Source: an uncultured Clostridium sp.
GTDB lineage: Bacteria > Bacillota > Clostridia > TANB77 > CAG-508
Reading direction: 5' to 3'
Assembly: GCA_946496115.1 (NCBI GenBank)
Contig: CAMMFK010000055.1
Span: forward strand, 1-8,844
DNA: 8,844 nucleotides
The number at the start of each line of letters is the position of its first letter. Position 1 is the first letter of the stretch. The notes under the pieces were generated by a model, which worked only from the letters and a program-made list of their open reading frames with translations, did no database searches and was not told the origin of the DNA. Below, piece by piece: positions 1 to 6,029 of this stretch. The position numbers were made by a program, and so were the translations under genes.

Positions 1-49
1 TTTACTAAAAATTCAAAAACAAAAACGGGACATTTTTACTAAAAATTCA
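1..49. repeat. Short direct repeat, two copies of 15 bp
   Basis: The 15-bp sequence TTTACTAAAAATTCA occurs at 1-15 and again at 35-49, a period of 34 bp. The spacer contains a short GC-bearing patch, ACGGGAC. The repeat lies upstream of the infC promoter and is cut by the window edge, so more copies may exist to the left. Nothing else is recognisable in 1-120, which is AT-rich non-coding DNA apart from a small dyad, TAATCGGATTA, at 71-81. The function is unknown. Confidence 0.45.
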
Positions 50-122
50 CATATTGTATTAAAATTGTAATAATCGGATTATAAAATTCTATTTTTGTAA
101 ATAATCTTTTTCAGCCAAAATA

Positions 123-151
123 TTGACAAAAGCCAAAAAATATTGTATTAT
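123..151 (+). promoter_or_regulatory. Sigma-A promoter of the infC-rpmI-rplT operon
   Basis: A perfect -35 box TTGACA (123-128) is followed after 17 bp by a -10 box TATTAT (146-151), five of six matches to TATAAT. Transcription would start near 158, giving an unusually long leader of about 255 nt before the infC start. The folded leader begins just downstream of this predicted start, which supports the assignment. Confidence 0.8.
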
Positions 152-171
152 TAATAATGTATTTAAGAAGA

Positions 172-337
172 AGTTACATTCTCACCTTAACGTTAAGCGG
201 AAAAGGTTAATATTTTAAAACTTACATTATTTAAATTATTTATATGTTAAATTTGTAACTATAAATTTATTAAGTTTTAATCTGTTTGAGAATGATTGGC
301 TTCAATAACCAATCTTTTTATTTTGTCCGACGCTTAA
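172..337 (+). promoter_or_regulatory. Structured infC leader, probable L20-type autoregulatory leader
   Basis: Four complementary pairs can be read directly. 177-184 (CATTCTCA) pairs with 287-294, 8 bp. 215-224 (TTAAAACTTA) pairs with 271-280, 10 bp. 294-299 pairs with 309-314 and is followed by a T-rich run, which makes an intrinsic terminator. 193-199 (TTAAGCG) pairs long-range with 331-337 (CGCTTAA), beyond the terminator. AGTTAC (172-177) can instead pair with GTAACT (255-260), which would compete with the first helix. Firmicutes infC-rpmI-rplT operons are known to carry an L20 leader in which ribosomal protein L20 causes premature termination. The position, gene order and terminator here fit that model. 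I assign it by architecture and context, not by a covariance search. Confidence 0.75.
294..324 (+). terminator. Intrinsic terminator (attenuator) in the infC leader
   Basis: GATTGG (294-299) and CCAATC (309-314) form a perfect 6-bp stem with a 9-nt loop, followed by the T-rich tract TTTTTATTTT (315-324). It lies about 90 nt upstream of the infC start. It stacks directly on the 177-184/287-294 helix, so readthrough could depend on how the leader folds. This is the expected site of L20-dependent attenuation. Confidence 0.75.
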
Positions 338-398
338 TTTTATATTCGTTACATATAAAAGGATTTAAATACAAGTAAAATTCAATTTTACTATTTTT

Positions 399-406
399 AG
401 GAGGTG
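399..406 (+). promoter_or_regulatory. Ribosome binding site that fixes the infC start at AUA
   Basis: AGGAGGTG is a near-perfect Shine-Dalgarno sequence. The in-frame codon at the correct distance is ATA at 414-416, 7 nt downstream. No in-frame ATG, GTG or TTG lies between this site and the ATG at 498, which is 91 nt away and would cut conserved IF3 sequence. Confidence 0.8.
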
Positions 407-413
407 TTTTAAT

Positions 414-923
414 ATAAAACAAGAATTACCAATCAATGAACAAATTAGAGCAAATGAAGTTCAGGTTATCGATGAAAAAGGCGAAAAACTTGGTACAATG
501 CCTTTAAGCAAAGCTTTAGACATTGCTTATGAAAGAAAATTAGATTTAGTTTTAGTTGCTCCAAATAATAATCCAAAAGTTTGTAGAATAATGAACTATG
601 GAAAATACAAATTTGAGCAAGCTAAAAAAGAAAAAGAAGCTAGAAAAAAACAAAGAAGTTTTGAAATTAAAGAACTTAGAATTACACCTAATATTGATAA
701 ACACGATTTTGATTTTAAAGCTAAAAATGCTAGAAAATTCTTAGAAGATGGTAACAAAGTTAGAATTACTGTTAGATTTAGAGGTAGAGAGCTTAACTAT
801 GTAAAACAAGGTGAAGAAGTTTTAAATCAATTTATCGAAAATTTAAGCGATATAGCGGTAGCAGAAAAAAAGCCTATTCTAGAAGGAAAGAATTTGTTTA
901 TAATTTTAGCTAAAAAAAGCTAA
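414..923 (+). CDS. infC: Translation initiation factor IF-3, with AUA start
   Basis: IF-3 binds the 30S subunit, prevents premature 50S joining and checks the start codon and initiator tRNA. From the ATA at 414 the product is 169 residues, the usual family length. It opens with the IF-3 N-terminal signature (INEQIRANEVQVID, about residues 7-20). The linker signature follows at about 54-69 (PKVCRIMNYGKYKFEQ, with N where D is usual), then a Lys/Glu-rich helix, then the C-terminal RNA-binding domain (IKELRITPNIDKHDFDF from 85 and KVRITVRFRGREL around 115-127). Starting at the ATG at 498 would remove 28 residues, including conserved sequence. A rare start codon is a known feature of infC (AUU in E. 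coli and some Bacilli) and lets IF-3 repress its own synthesis. It is first gene of the operon with rpmI and rplT. Confidence 0.95.
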   Translation: MKQELPINEQIRANEVQVIDEKGEKLGTMPLSKALDIAYERKLDLVLVAPNNNPKVCRIMNYGKYKFEQAKKEKEARKKQRSFEIKELRITPNIDKHDFDFKAKNARKFLEDGNKVRITVRFRGRELNYVKQGEEVLNQFIENLSDIAVAEKKPILEGKNLFIILAKKS

Positions 924-958
924 TTTATATATAACTATAATATAAGGAGGAATTTATT

Positions 959-1162
959 ATGCCAAAGTTAAAAACTAATAAGGCAGCTGAAAAAAGATAT
1001 AAATTTACAGCTACAGGTAAAGTAAAAAGGACTAAAGCTAATAGAAGACATCTATTAGGAAATAAAACAAATAGACAAAAGTCATCAGGAAGTGTTCAAA
1101 ATGCTTACGTTGATAGTACTTCTAAAAATCATGTAAAAAAATTATTACCATATGGTAAATAG
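959..1162 (+). CDS. rpmI: 50S ribosomal protein L35
   Basis: This small, very basic protein of 67 residues has the usual length of bacterial L35 and a recognisable L35 sequence: MPKLKTNKAAEKRYKFTATG at the start, then KVKRTKANRRHLLGNKT, ending in HVKKLLPYGK. It is a structural component of the large ribosomal subunit. The start is supported by AAGGAGG at 944-950. It lies 35 nt after infC and 22 nt before rplT on the same strand, with no terminator between them, so the three genes form one transcript. In bacteria with this operon its translation is tied to L20-mediated control. No oddities are seen. Confidence 0.97.
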   Translation: MPKLKTNKAAEKRYKFTATGKVKRTKANRRHLLGNKTNRQKSSGSVQNAYVDSTSKNHVKKLLPYGK

Positions 1163-1184
1163 AATAAAGGAAGGTGAATAAAAA

Positions 1185-1532
1185 ATGGCAAGAGTAAAAA
1201 CAGCTATAATTACAAAGAAAAAACATAAAAAAGTATTAAAAAGAGCTAAAGGTTATTATGGAGCTAAACATTATAGATTTAGACAAGCTAAACAAGCAGT
1301 TATGAAATCTGGTGCTTATGCATATGTTGGAAGAAAAGACAAAAAGAGTAATTTCAGAAAGCTATGGATAATCAGAATTAACGCTGGTGCAAGAATTAAT
1401 GGTTTAACATACAGCACTTTAATAAATGGTTTAAAGAAAGCTAATGTTACAATTAACAGAAAAATGCTTGCTGATTTAGCAGTTACAGACCCAAAAGCTT
1501 TTGCAGAAATTTGCAAAATAGCAAAGAGATAA
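1185..1532 (+). CDS. rplT: 50S ribosomal protein L20, likely operon autoregulator
   Basis: The product has 115 residues, the typical L20 length, with the family sequence throughout: a basic N-terminal extension (MARVKTAIITKKKHKKVLKRAKGYYGAKHYRFRQAKQAV, given here as separate blocks MARVKTAIITKKKHKK and VLKRAKGYYG, then KHYRFRQAKQAV), then RKDKKSNFRKLWIIRINAGAR and NRKMLADLAV near the end. L20 binds 23S rRNA early in 50S assembly. In Firmicutes it also binds the infC leader to cause premature termination, so the leader at 172-337 is its probable second target. A Shine-Dalgarno GGAAGGTG at 1169-1176 precedes the ATG. It is the last gene of the operon and is followed by a strong terminator 16 nt after its stop. 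Confidence 0.97.
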   Translation: MARVKTAIITKKKHKKVLKRAKGYYGAKHYRFRQAKQAVMKSGAYAYVGRKDKKSNFRKLWIIRINAGARINGLTYSTLINGLKKANVTINRKMLADLAVTDPKAFAEICKIAKR

Positions 1533-1548
1533 AATTTATTATATTTAT

Positions 1549-1594
1549 AAAAAACACTTTATTAAAACTATATTTCTTTAATAAAGTGTTTTTT
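1549..1594. terminator. Bidirectional intrinsic terminator between convergent genes
   Basis: An 18-bp perfect stem pairs 1549-1566 with 1577-1594 around a 10-nt loop. The arms begin with AAAAAACACTTT and end with AAAGTGTTTTTT, so each strand has a run of T at the 3' side. It therefore serves both rplT on the + strand and the convergent unknown gene ending at 1658 on the - strand. Confidence 0.9.
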
Positions 1595-1657
1595 ATTTTC
1601 AATTTATCAATTTTATTCAGATATAAATGGTATTTGGACCTTTTCCTATTTTAATTA

Positions 1658-2242
1658 TTACTTAATTTCATACTCTTTCCCATTCCAAGTAAGTTCTGTC
1701 TCTTTTCCTTTTTTATTATTTTCTTTAATTTTGTCATAGAGTTCATCAGATATATTGAAATCTTGCATTTCTTTGCGATCAGACTTTCTTGTTAAGTATG
1801 CATATCTTTCATCATCACCAAGTTCATCTACTGTGTAAGTTTCTCCCTGTTTTCTAAACTGCATTGATTCTTTTTGTTGTTCTTTTAATATGCTTGACTT
1901 TTCAATGTTAATTTCTGAATTTATTGTTTTATTAAGTTCTTCGTCATATCTCAAATTTCCTTGATCATCTAAAATATAGTATCCTTTTTCTTGTCCAAGA
2001 TACATTCCTTTTTGTAGTTCTTCATATTCATTATCTAAGCTGTACTTATATACTCCCCTATTTTTTACTTCATATACTTCTCCATGACTTTTAATAATAT
2101 CTCTTGTTTTATTCTGCAATTTAACTTTTGATGCATCAGTTAGTTTATTGTTTGCTATAGCATTTGATAACTCAGATATTACCTTATTTCCAAAGTCTTT
2201 TGTAAAATTAGTTATTTTTCCTAAAATATTATTTAATTCCAA
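1658..2242 (-). CDS. Hypothetical charged protein, partner of the MBL-fold hydrolase gene
   Basis: I do not recognise a family. The product is about 194 residues, highly charged (rich in K, E, D and N), with no signal peptide or membrane segment, so it is probably cytoplasmic. The middle (from GEVYEVKNRGVYKYSL to GYYILDDQGNLRY) and the C-terminus (GETYTVDELGDDERYAYLTR to TELTWNGKEYEIK) look like short beta-strand segments. A weak, unverified resemblance is to small barrel domains such as DUF3006 that accompany ComEC-like hydrolases. Start choice: an ATG at 2269-2267 lacks a Shine-Dalgarno, while AAAGGAG (2259-2253) lies just after it and 10 nt before a TTG at 2242-2240, so I prefer TTG. It follows the hydrolase gene on the same strand with a short gap and no terminator, and probably shares its promoter. 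Confidence 0.7.
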   Translation of the reverse strand: MELNNILGKITNFTKDFGNKVISELSNAIANNKLTDASKVKLQNKTRDIIKSHGEVYEVKNRGVYKYSLDNEYEELQKGMYLGQEKGYYILDDQGNLRYDEELNKTINSEINIEKSSILKEQQKESMQFRKQGETYTVDELGDDERYAYLTRKSDRKEMQDFNISDELYDKIKENNKKGKETELTWNGKEYEIK

Positions 2243-2309
2243 ATTTCCAATTCTCCTTTCTTTATTCATTTTTTACGTTTTATTAAATTATATTTTGCAT
2301 TATTAATAT

Positions 2310-3293
2310 TTATATATTTCCATCCAAATTAATATTTACTTCTCTTATGTCTATGGTGTTTCCATCACTCGTTAGCCAGAAAGATCCTACTTCTTCTCCA
2401 TTTGCTTTATCTGTTCTAAGAACCTGCGTACCACTTTCTTCTAGTCTTTTGATTGCTTTGTCACTTGGAAGATTGTATGAATTGTTTTTTCCAACTTCTA
2501 TTATTGAATATTCTGGATTAACTTGCTCTAAAAACTTTGTAGAGCTACTTGAATTTGAACCATGATGGCCAACTTTTAGTACATTTACTTTATCCCAACT
2601 CCTTGAATTTTCAACCTCTGTTTCTGCATCTCCCATAAATAAATATGTTGTATTATTATATGTAAATTCTATTACCAAAGAACTGTTATTATCTGATGTA
2701 CCTTCTTCTTCCATTGCCGACATTACTTCAAATTGTGCATTTTCAAAATAAAATATGTCCCACCTTGTTGGATGTTTAATTTGTATGTTTTTGTCTTTAG
2801 CTGTTTCTACTGCATTTTTATAATCTGTTCCGTTCTCTCCAATTGTAGGAATTAAAAATGTACCTATATCCATGCTATTTATTATATCGTCTATTCCACC
2901 AATATGGTCCTCATCTGCATGAGTTCCTATTAAGTAATCTATTTGAGTTATACCTTTTTCTTGTAGAAGACTTACCACATTTTTACCATCATTATTATTT
3001 CCTGCATCAATTAGTATGACATCATCATTTAGTTTAATTAGTGTACAATCTGCTTGTCCAACATAAAAAAATATAATATTTAGCTTATCGTTGTTTAAAT
3101 CAACCTCATCTACATTTTCTATGATAGAAGATGTGGTAATTTTCACTTCATTTGTTGAAACCTCTTTAGCTATATTATCGGAATTTGAATTTTCTAAGAA
3201 GTAATCTGTTCCAAAGTATCCTGAAACACATAAGATTATAAATATTATTAGACTTAATATAATGTTATTGGATTTTTTTCTTCTTTTGCTCAT
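2310..3293 (-). CDS. Membrane-anchored ComEC-like metallo-beta-lactamase-fold hydrolase
   Basis: The preferred start (ATG at 3293-3291) gives 327 residues. A basic N-terminus and one hydrophobic segment (about 8-27) suggest a signal anchor with the catalytic domain outside the membrane. The MBL fold follows: the FYVGQADCTLI strand (74-85), the metal-binding motif THADEDHIGG (124-133, giving H125, D127, D129 and H130), MGDAE with Asp 222, and VGHHGSNSS (H243-H244). These are the hallmarks of the soluble domain family related to the ComEC/Rec2 C-terminus. The usual HP after the NxY motif is replaced (VGKNNSYNLPS). The large ComEC channel is absent, so DNA uptake is not implied. The substrate is unknown; a phosphodiester or nucleotide substrate is an inference from the family. 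A GTG at 3314 is possible but lies upstream of the predicted transcription start. Confidence 0.88.
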   Translation of the reverse strand: MSKRRKKSNNIILSLIIFIILCVSGYFGTDYFLENSNSDNIAKEVSTNEVKITTSSIIENVDEVDLNNDKLNIIFFYVGQADCTLIKLNDDVILIDAGNNNDGKNVVSLLQEKGITQIDYLIGTHADEDHIGGIDDIINSMDIGTFLIPTIGENGTDYKNAVETAKDKNIQIKHPTRWDIFYFENAQFEVMSAMEEEGTSDNNSSLVIEFTYNNTTYLFMGDAETEVENSRSWDKVNVLKVGHHGSNSSSSTKFLEQVNPEYSIIEVGKNNSYNLPSDKAIKRLEESGTQVLRTDKANGEEVGSFWLTSDGNTIDIREVNINLDGNI

Positions 3294-3316
3294 TTTTTCC
3301 ACCCACTTTTTCACTT

Positions 3317-3344
3317 ATTATACCACATTTTTATAATGTTTCAA
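3317..3344 (-). promoter_or_regulatory. Sigma-A promoter of the MBL hydrolase operon
   Basis: On the - strand, TTGAAA (3344-3339) and a perfect TATAAT (3322-3317) are separated by 16 bp. Transcription would begin near 3310, 17 nt before the ATG at 3293. The GTG at 3314 would then not be on the message, which supports the ATG as the start. The Shine-Dalgarno in this short leader is weak (GGTGG, 5 nt before the ATG). The promoter begins just outside the large palindromic element. Confidence 0.75.
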
Positions 3345-3348
3345 CCTT

Positions 3349-3587
3349 TTTTACTTTGGGAACGGTCCTTTTGTAAAAAAGATATATATTAAAAGCCGAA
3401 AATATACTTCTCGACATTTCAGCGAACGGTTGCAGCGCGAGCATCTTTGTCTTTAACTAAGTAGGACTGCAGAGTGTAGCGGGCAAGCTGGAGCGAATAG
3501 CGACCCGCGCAGTGAAATGGGAGAGAACGTATATTTTTGGCTTGACAAATAAAATATTTTACAAAAAGGACCGTTCCCAACGTAAAA
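3349..3587. repeat. Large imperfect palindrome, about 239 bp, MITE- or REP-like or structured RNA
   Basis: Nested arms can be read across the whole stretch. The outer arm pairs 3349-3354 with 3582-3587, and 3356-3372 with 3564-3580 (17 bp perfect, GGGAACGGTCC type). Then 3373-3378 pairs with 3557-3562, and 3393-3407 with 3529-3543 (15 bp with one G.U). 3408-3412 pairs with 3523-3527, and 3415-3421 with 3513-3519. Two lobes close the centre: TGCAG (3431-3435) with CTGCA (3467-3471), and GCGGG (3479-3483) with CCCGC (3504-3508). The centre is much richer in GC than its surroundings. It sits between the yunB stop and the hydrolase promoter and has no coding capacity. Similar GGGAACGGTCC-type inverted ends occur, as I recall, in dispersed clostridial repeats; this is unverified. 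Confidence 0.8.
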
Positions 3588-3589
3588 TT

Positions 3590-4237
3590 TTATTGCATCA
3601 TGTTCATTGTATCCTCTGCACTCACTCCCTCTAAGTCATAATATGCATCTGGTATATCTCCAGAAATTACTGTTTCTGATATTAAAACTTGAGCTGTTAT
3701 ATGTTCATCTACATCTTTAAATGGTGTAAGAAGGCTTACATTACAATTTACATTTATATATAGTCTATGTAATGTTTGATTTACTCCCATTTCTTCAAAT
3801 TCTGATTTAAGCTCAGTTGTGACTTCTCCTATTGTAGACATTCTTACTTCTACATCTGGTCCTCTACCTGCAAGTAATTTTATTCCTGTAAAACTTCCTA
3901 ATTTAACATAGAACTTACTTATTGTTGTATCATTTAATTTTTCTTGAACTTCTAATGCAATTTTAGAATTAAGCTTATTTATATTTATTGAATTCATTTT
4001 TATTAGGCTTACATCATTGGTTTCGTCTTTTTCAATTGTGCATAAATCATCATAAGTTATATTTTGCATATTATTTATACATGCTTCATTAGCAAATTCT
4101 GTAGCTAAACTTCTTGCTTTTACCCTACATTGTCTTTCGATAATTGGTGTAATGGCTTTCATAATAGTTGTTGCCGTAAAATATCCTATTATTAAAATAA
4201 TAAGTAAAATTGCAATTCTACGCTTATATGGCTTCAT
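3590..4237 (-). CDS. yunB: Sporulation protein YunB
   Basis: The product has 215 residues. A basic start (MKPYKRR) and one membrane helix (about 8-26) leave the rest outside the membrane. The family features are clear: PIIERQCRVKARSLATEFAN (31-50), NITYDDL (59-65), GSFTGIKLLAGRGP (114-127), GVNQTLHRLYI (151-161) and SETVISGDIPDAYYD (187-201). YunB is a SigE-controlled membrane protein of the mother cell in B. subtilis, needed for normal spores, with unknown biochemistry. It lies downstream of sipL on the same strand, 132 nt away. The Shine-Dalgarno is poor: only GGCGG, 13 nt before the ATG, so expression may be low or coupled to upstream translation. No promoter was convincing. The large palindrome begins immediately after its stop codon. 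Confidence 0.9.
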   Translation of the reverse strand: MKPYKRRIAILLIILIIGYFTATTIMKAITPIIERQCRVKARSLATEFANEACINNMQNITYDDLCTIEKDETNDVSLIKMNSININKLNSKIALEVQEKLNDTTISKFYVKLGSFTGIKLLAGRGPDVEVRMSTIGEVTTELKSEFEEMGVNQTLHRLYINVNCNVSLLTPFKDVDEHITAQVLISETVISGDIPDAYYDLEGVSAEDTMNMMQ

Positions 4238-4369
4238 ATTATAGCCATTACCGCCAATTTCTGTTTATATTTATTCTAGGTATCCTAGGTCTCGAATAGA
4301 TTCTATCCATTTACTCCTGCTTTTTTATTTATAAAATTTATTCTAACCTCTTTTAATTTAGATTCCATT

Positions 4370-5902
4370 TTAGCAATTTACTCCTACGCTTTTTGTTATA
4401 AATAATTGCATTCCTGGTGTTATTGTATCTTGTGACAAACCATTACTTTCTTTTATAATTTGCATTGTACTTCTAAATTCTTTGGCGATTTTCCACAAAT
4501 TATCCTCTTTTTTAGTAAAATATATTACCATATTATATCCACTATTCTCGCTACTTTCTATTTCTTTTACATCACATATTTCATTTAGTCTTATCTCTAT
4601 TGAAGAATCTACCATAAATTCAATATCTATCTTTATATCTATTTCTCCTCCTGGTAAAATTGTAAAATCTTGCAATGGAATACTCATATCTATTTTTACT
4701 TGACTAGTAGCTCTAATTCCTGAGCATGCCATTCTATAATTAATTGGTAGTTCAATTGTAGTTGTTCCTAAGTCTGTCATATTATTTAGAGAATGCATAA
4801 ATGTAATATTTACATTTCCACTAAGTTCTATTTCATCATTTCCTATTTGCATATTATCTATGTTTACTTTTACATCTGCATCATATAATTTTTCATCCCC
4901 AATATTTAATAATTGTTTTTCTCTAATGCTAAATACATCGTGGAAATTCTTTTTATTTTGCATTGCTTTTATTTGTTTTTGTTCAAAACTTAAATTTCTA
5001 CTAGGGCTATATAAATCTTCTATTGTATTTATTTCTTTAGTCTCATAACTAGATGCTGTAATTTCTATTTCAGCCTCTATATATATTGAATGTTCTTGCA
5101 TACTATTAGGCTTTATTACTAGATTTCTAATTTCATATTGCATATCACAAACATTTTCTTCTGAAATATTTTCCATATCTATAAATCCCATTATTGGCAA
5201 TGTAGCTGAAACTACACAAATTCTTCCATCTTCAGTTAAATAAAGTATTTTAAGTTTACTATCGGCTTTTGCAAGTATTTTGTTATAACTTATTTTTGTA
5301 TCTTTGTTAGTTATGTCTATATTTACTTTTAATATTTCTGTTAAATTATCTACTCCATCTATTGGCACAGTTTCTTTTACTTGTGCTTTTGTTTTTGCAC
5401 AACCAAGCATAGAATTTACAGTCATCTTTTTTTCTAATTTTTGTAAATCTGGAATATCATTTATTCCGGTAATAAATTCTTCTGAATTATTTGCAAATAG
5501 TTTAATATCAAAATCTAGTACCGCTTTTACATTTATTTTTCTTTCATTTACAATTCTAGCTTCCACACTTCTAAGTTTTGTGTTTACTTCTGCTATTTGA
5601 TCATTTTTTGCACTTTCTATATTTTCTATTTGAGAAAAGTCTATAACATAGTTAATTGCTCTTATCTCTTTTTTTCCATCTTCTTCTGAGCTATATATTG
5701 TATATGTATTTATTCCTCCGTCTATTCTAACTTTTCCGTCCATTACTTCTTTTTTATAAATAGTTACTATACCACTAGATGATATTATATTATATATGTC
5801 TGGTTTTATATCTGGAACTATACAGTCTCCTTCACATATTGCAGTGTCCAATTTTTGAGCTACAATTTGATTAATGGATATTTTGTTTTTTTCTAACTCC
5901 AT
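4370..5902 (-). CDS. sipL: SPOCS-domain and LysM coat morphogenesis protein, SipL-like
   Basis: The product has 510 residues with no signal peptide. The N-terminal SPOCS (DUF3794) domain is marked by CEGDCIVPDIKPDIYNIISS and the following KEVMDGKVRIDGGINTY. Two further regions of similar pattern follow, at about 150-290 and 315-440. A LysM domain ends the protein (about 459-504: FTKKEDNLWKIAKEF, then SNGLSQDTITPGMQLFI). This layout and length match clostridial SipL, the functional equivalent of SpoVID, which binds SpoIVA and holds the coat basement layer on the forespore in the mother cell. AAGGAGGT (5920-5913) precedes the ATG. The gene lies just after the veg terminator, so it should have its own promoter, expected to be SigE-type. 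I see only a weak CATATATA -10-like site upstream. A generic DUF3794-LysM protein is the alternative. Confidence 0.88.
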   Translation of the reverse strand: MELEKNKISINQIVAQKLDTAICEGDCIVPDIKPDIYNIISSSGIVTIYKKEVMDGKVRIDGGINTYTIYSSEEDGKKEIRAINYVIDFSQIENIESAKNDQIAEVNTKLRSVEARIVNERKINVKAVLDFDIKLFANNSEEFITGINDIPDLQKLEKKMTVNSMLGCAKTKAQVKETVPIDGVDNLTEILKVNIDITNKDTKISYNKILAKADSKLKILYLTEDGRICVVSATLPIMGFIDMENISEENVCDMQYEIRNLVIKPNSMQEHSIYIEAEIEITASSYETKEINTIEDLYSPSRNLSFEQKQIKAMQNKKNFHDVFSIREKQLLNIGDEKLYDADVKVNIDNMQIGNDEIELSGNVNITFMHSLNNMTDLGTTTIELPINYRMACSGIRATSQVKIDMSIPLQDFTILPGGEIDIKIDIEFMVDSSIEIRLNEICDVKEIESSENSGYNMVIYFTKKEDNLWKIAKEFRSTMQIIKESNGLSQDTITPGMQLFITKSVGVNC

Positions 5903-5971
5903 CTTGCCCTTTACCTCCTTAATTATGTTTTATTAATATATATGCTTTAAGGAGAAAAAAAGAACCTGTAT

Positions 5972-5999
5972 AAAAAAAAGAACGTCCTTTTGGACGCTC
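5972..5999 (-). terminator. Intrinsic terminator of veg
   Basis: On the - strand, GAGCGTCC (5999-5992) and GGACGTTC (5987-5980) pair over 8 bp with one G.U around an AAAA loop, and eight T residues follow directly (5979-5972). It lies 30 nt after the veg stop and separates veg from sipL. Confidence 0.92.
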
Positions 6000-6029
6000 A
6001 AAATCCGTTAATTAGTTTTAATCAAGAAA

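Noticed and set aside
1..49. CRISPR array
   Set aside because: Only two 15-bp copies with a 19-bp spacer, much shorter than CRISPR repeats and spacers, and no cas genes are visible.
1316..1516. Open reading frame on the - strand inside rplT
   Set aside because: It is fully antisense to a certain ribosomal protein gene, has no Shine-Dalgarno and no recognisable sequence.
2310..3293. Complete competence channel protein ComEC
   Set aside because: Only the metallo-beta-lactamase domain with one membrane anchor is present; the multi-helix channel and DNA-binding regions are absent.
3422..3510. tRNA or rRNA fragment in the GC-rich centre of the large palindrome
   Set aside because: The two-lobed fold is suggestive, but there is no T-loop signature, no anticodon arm of correct size and no rRNA segment that I recognise.
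4482..5600. Several short + strand open frames across sipL
   Set aside because: They are antisense to the SPOCS/LysM gene, are rich in Ser, Phe and Ile as expected of reverse-frame AT-rich coding DNA, and lack ribosome binding sites.
5903..5960. SigE promoter for sipL
   Set aside because: A CATATATA -10-like site exists, but no acceptable -35 sequence lies 14-15 bp upstream.
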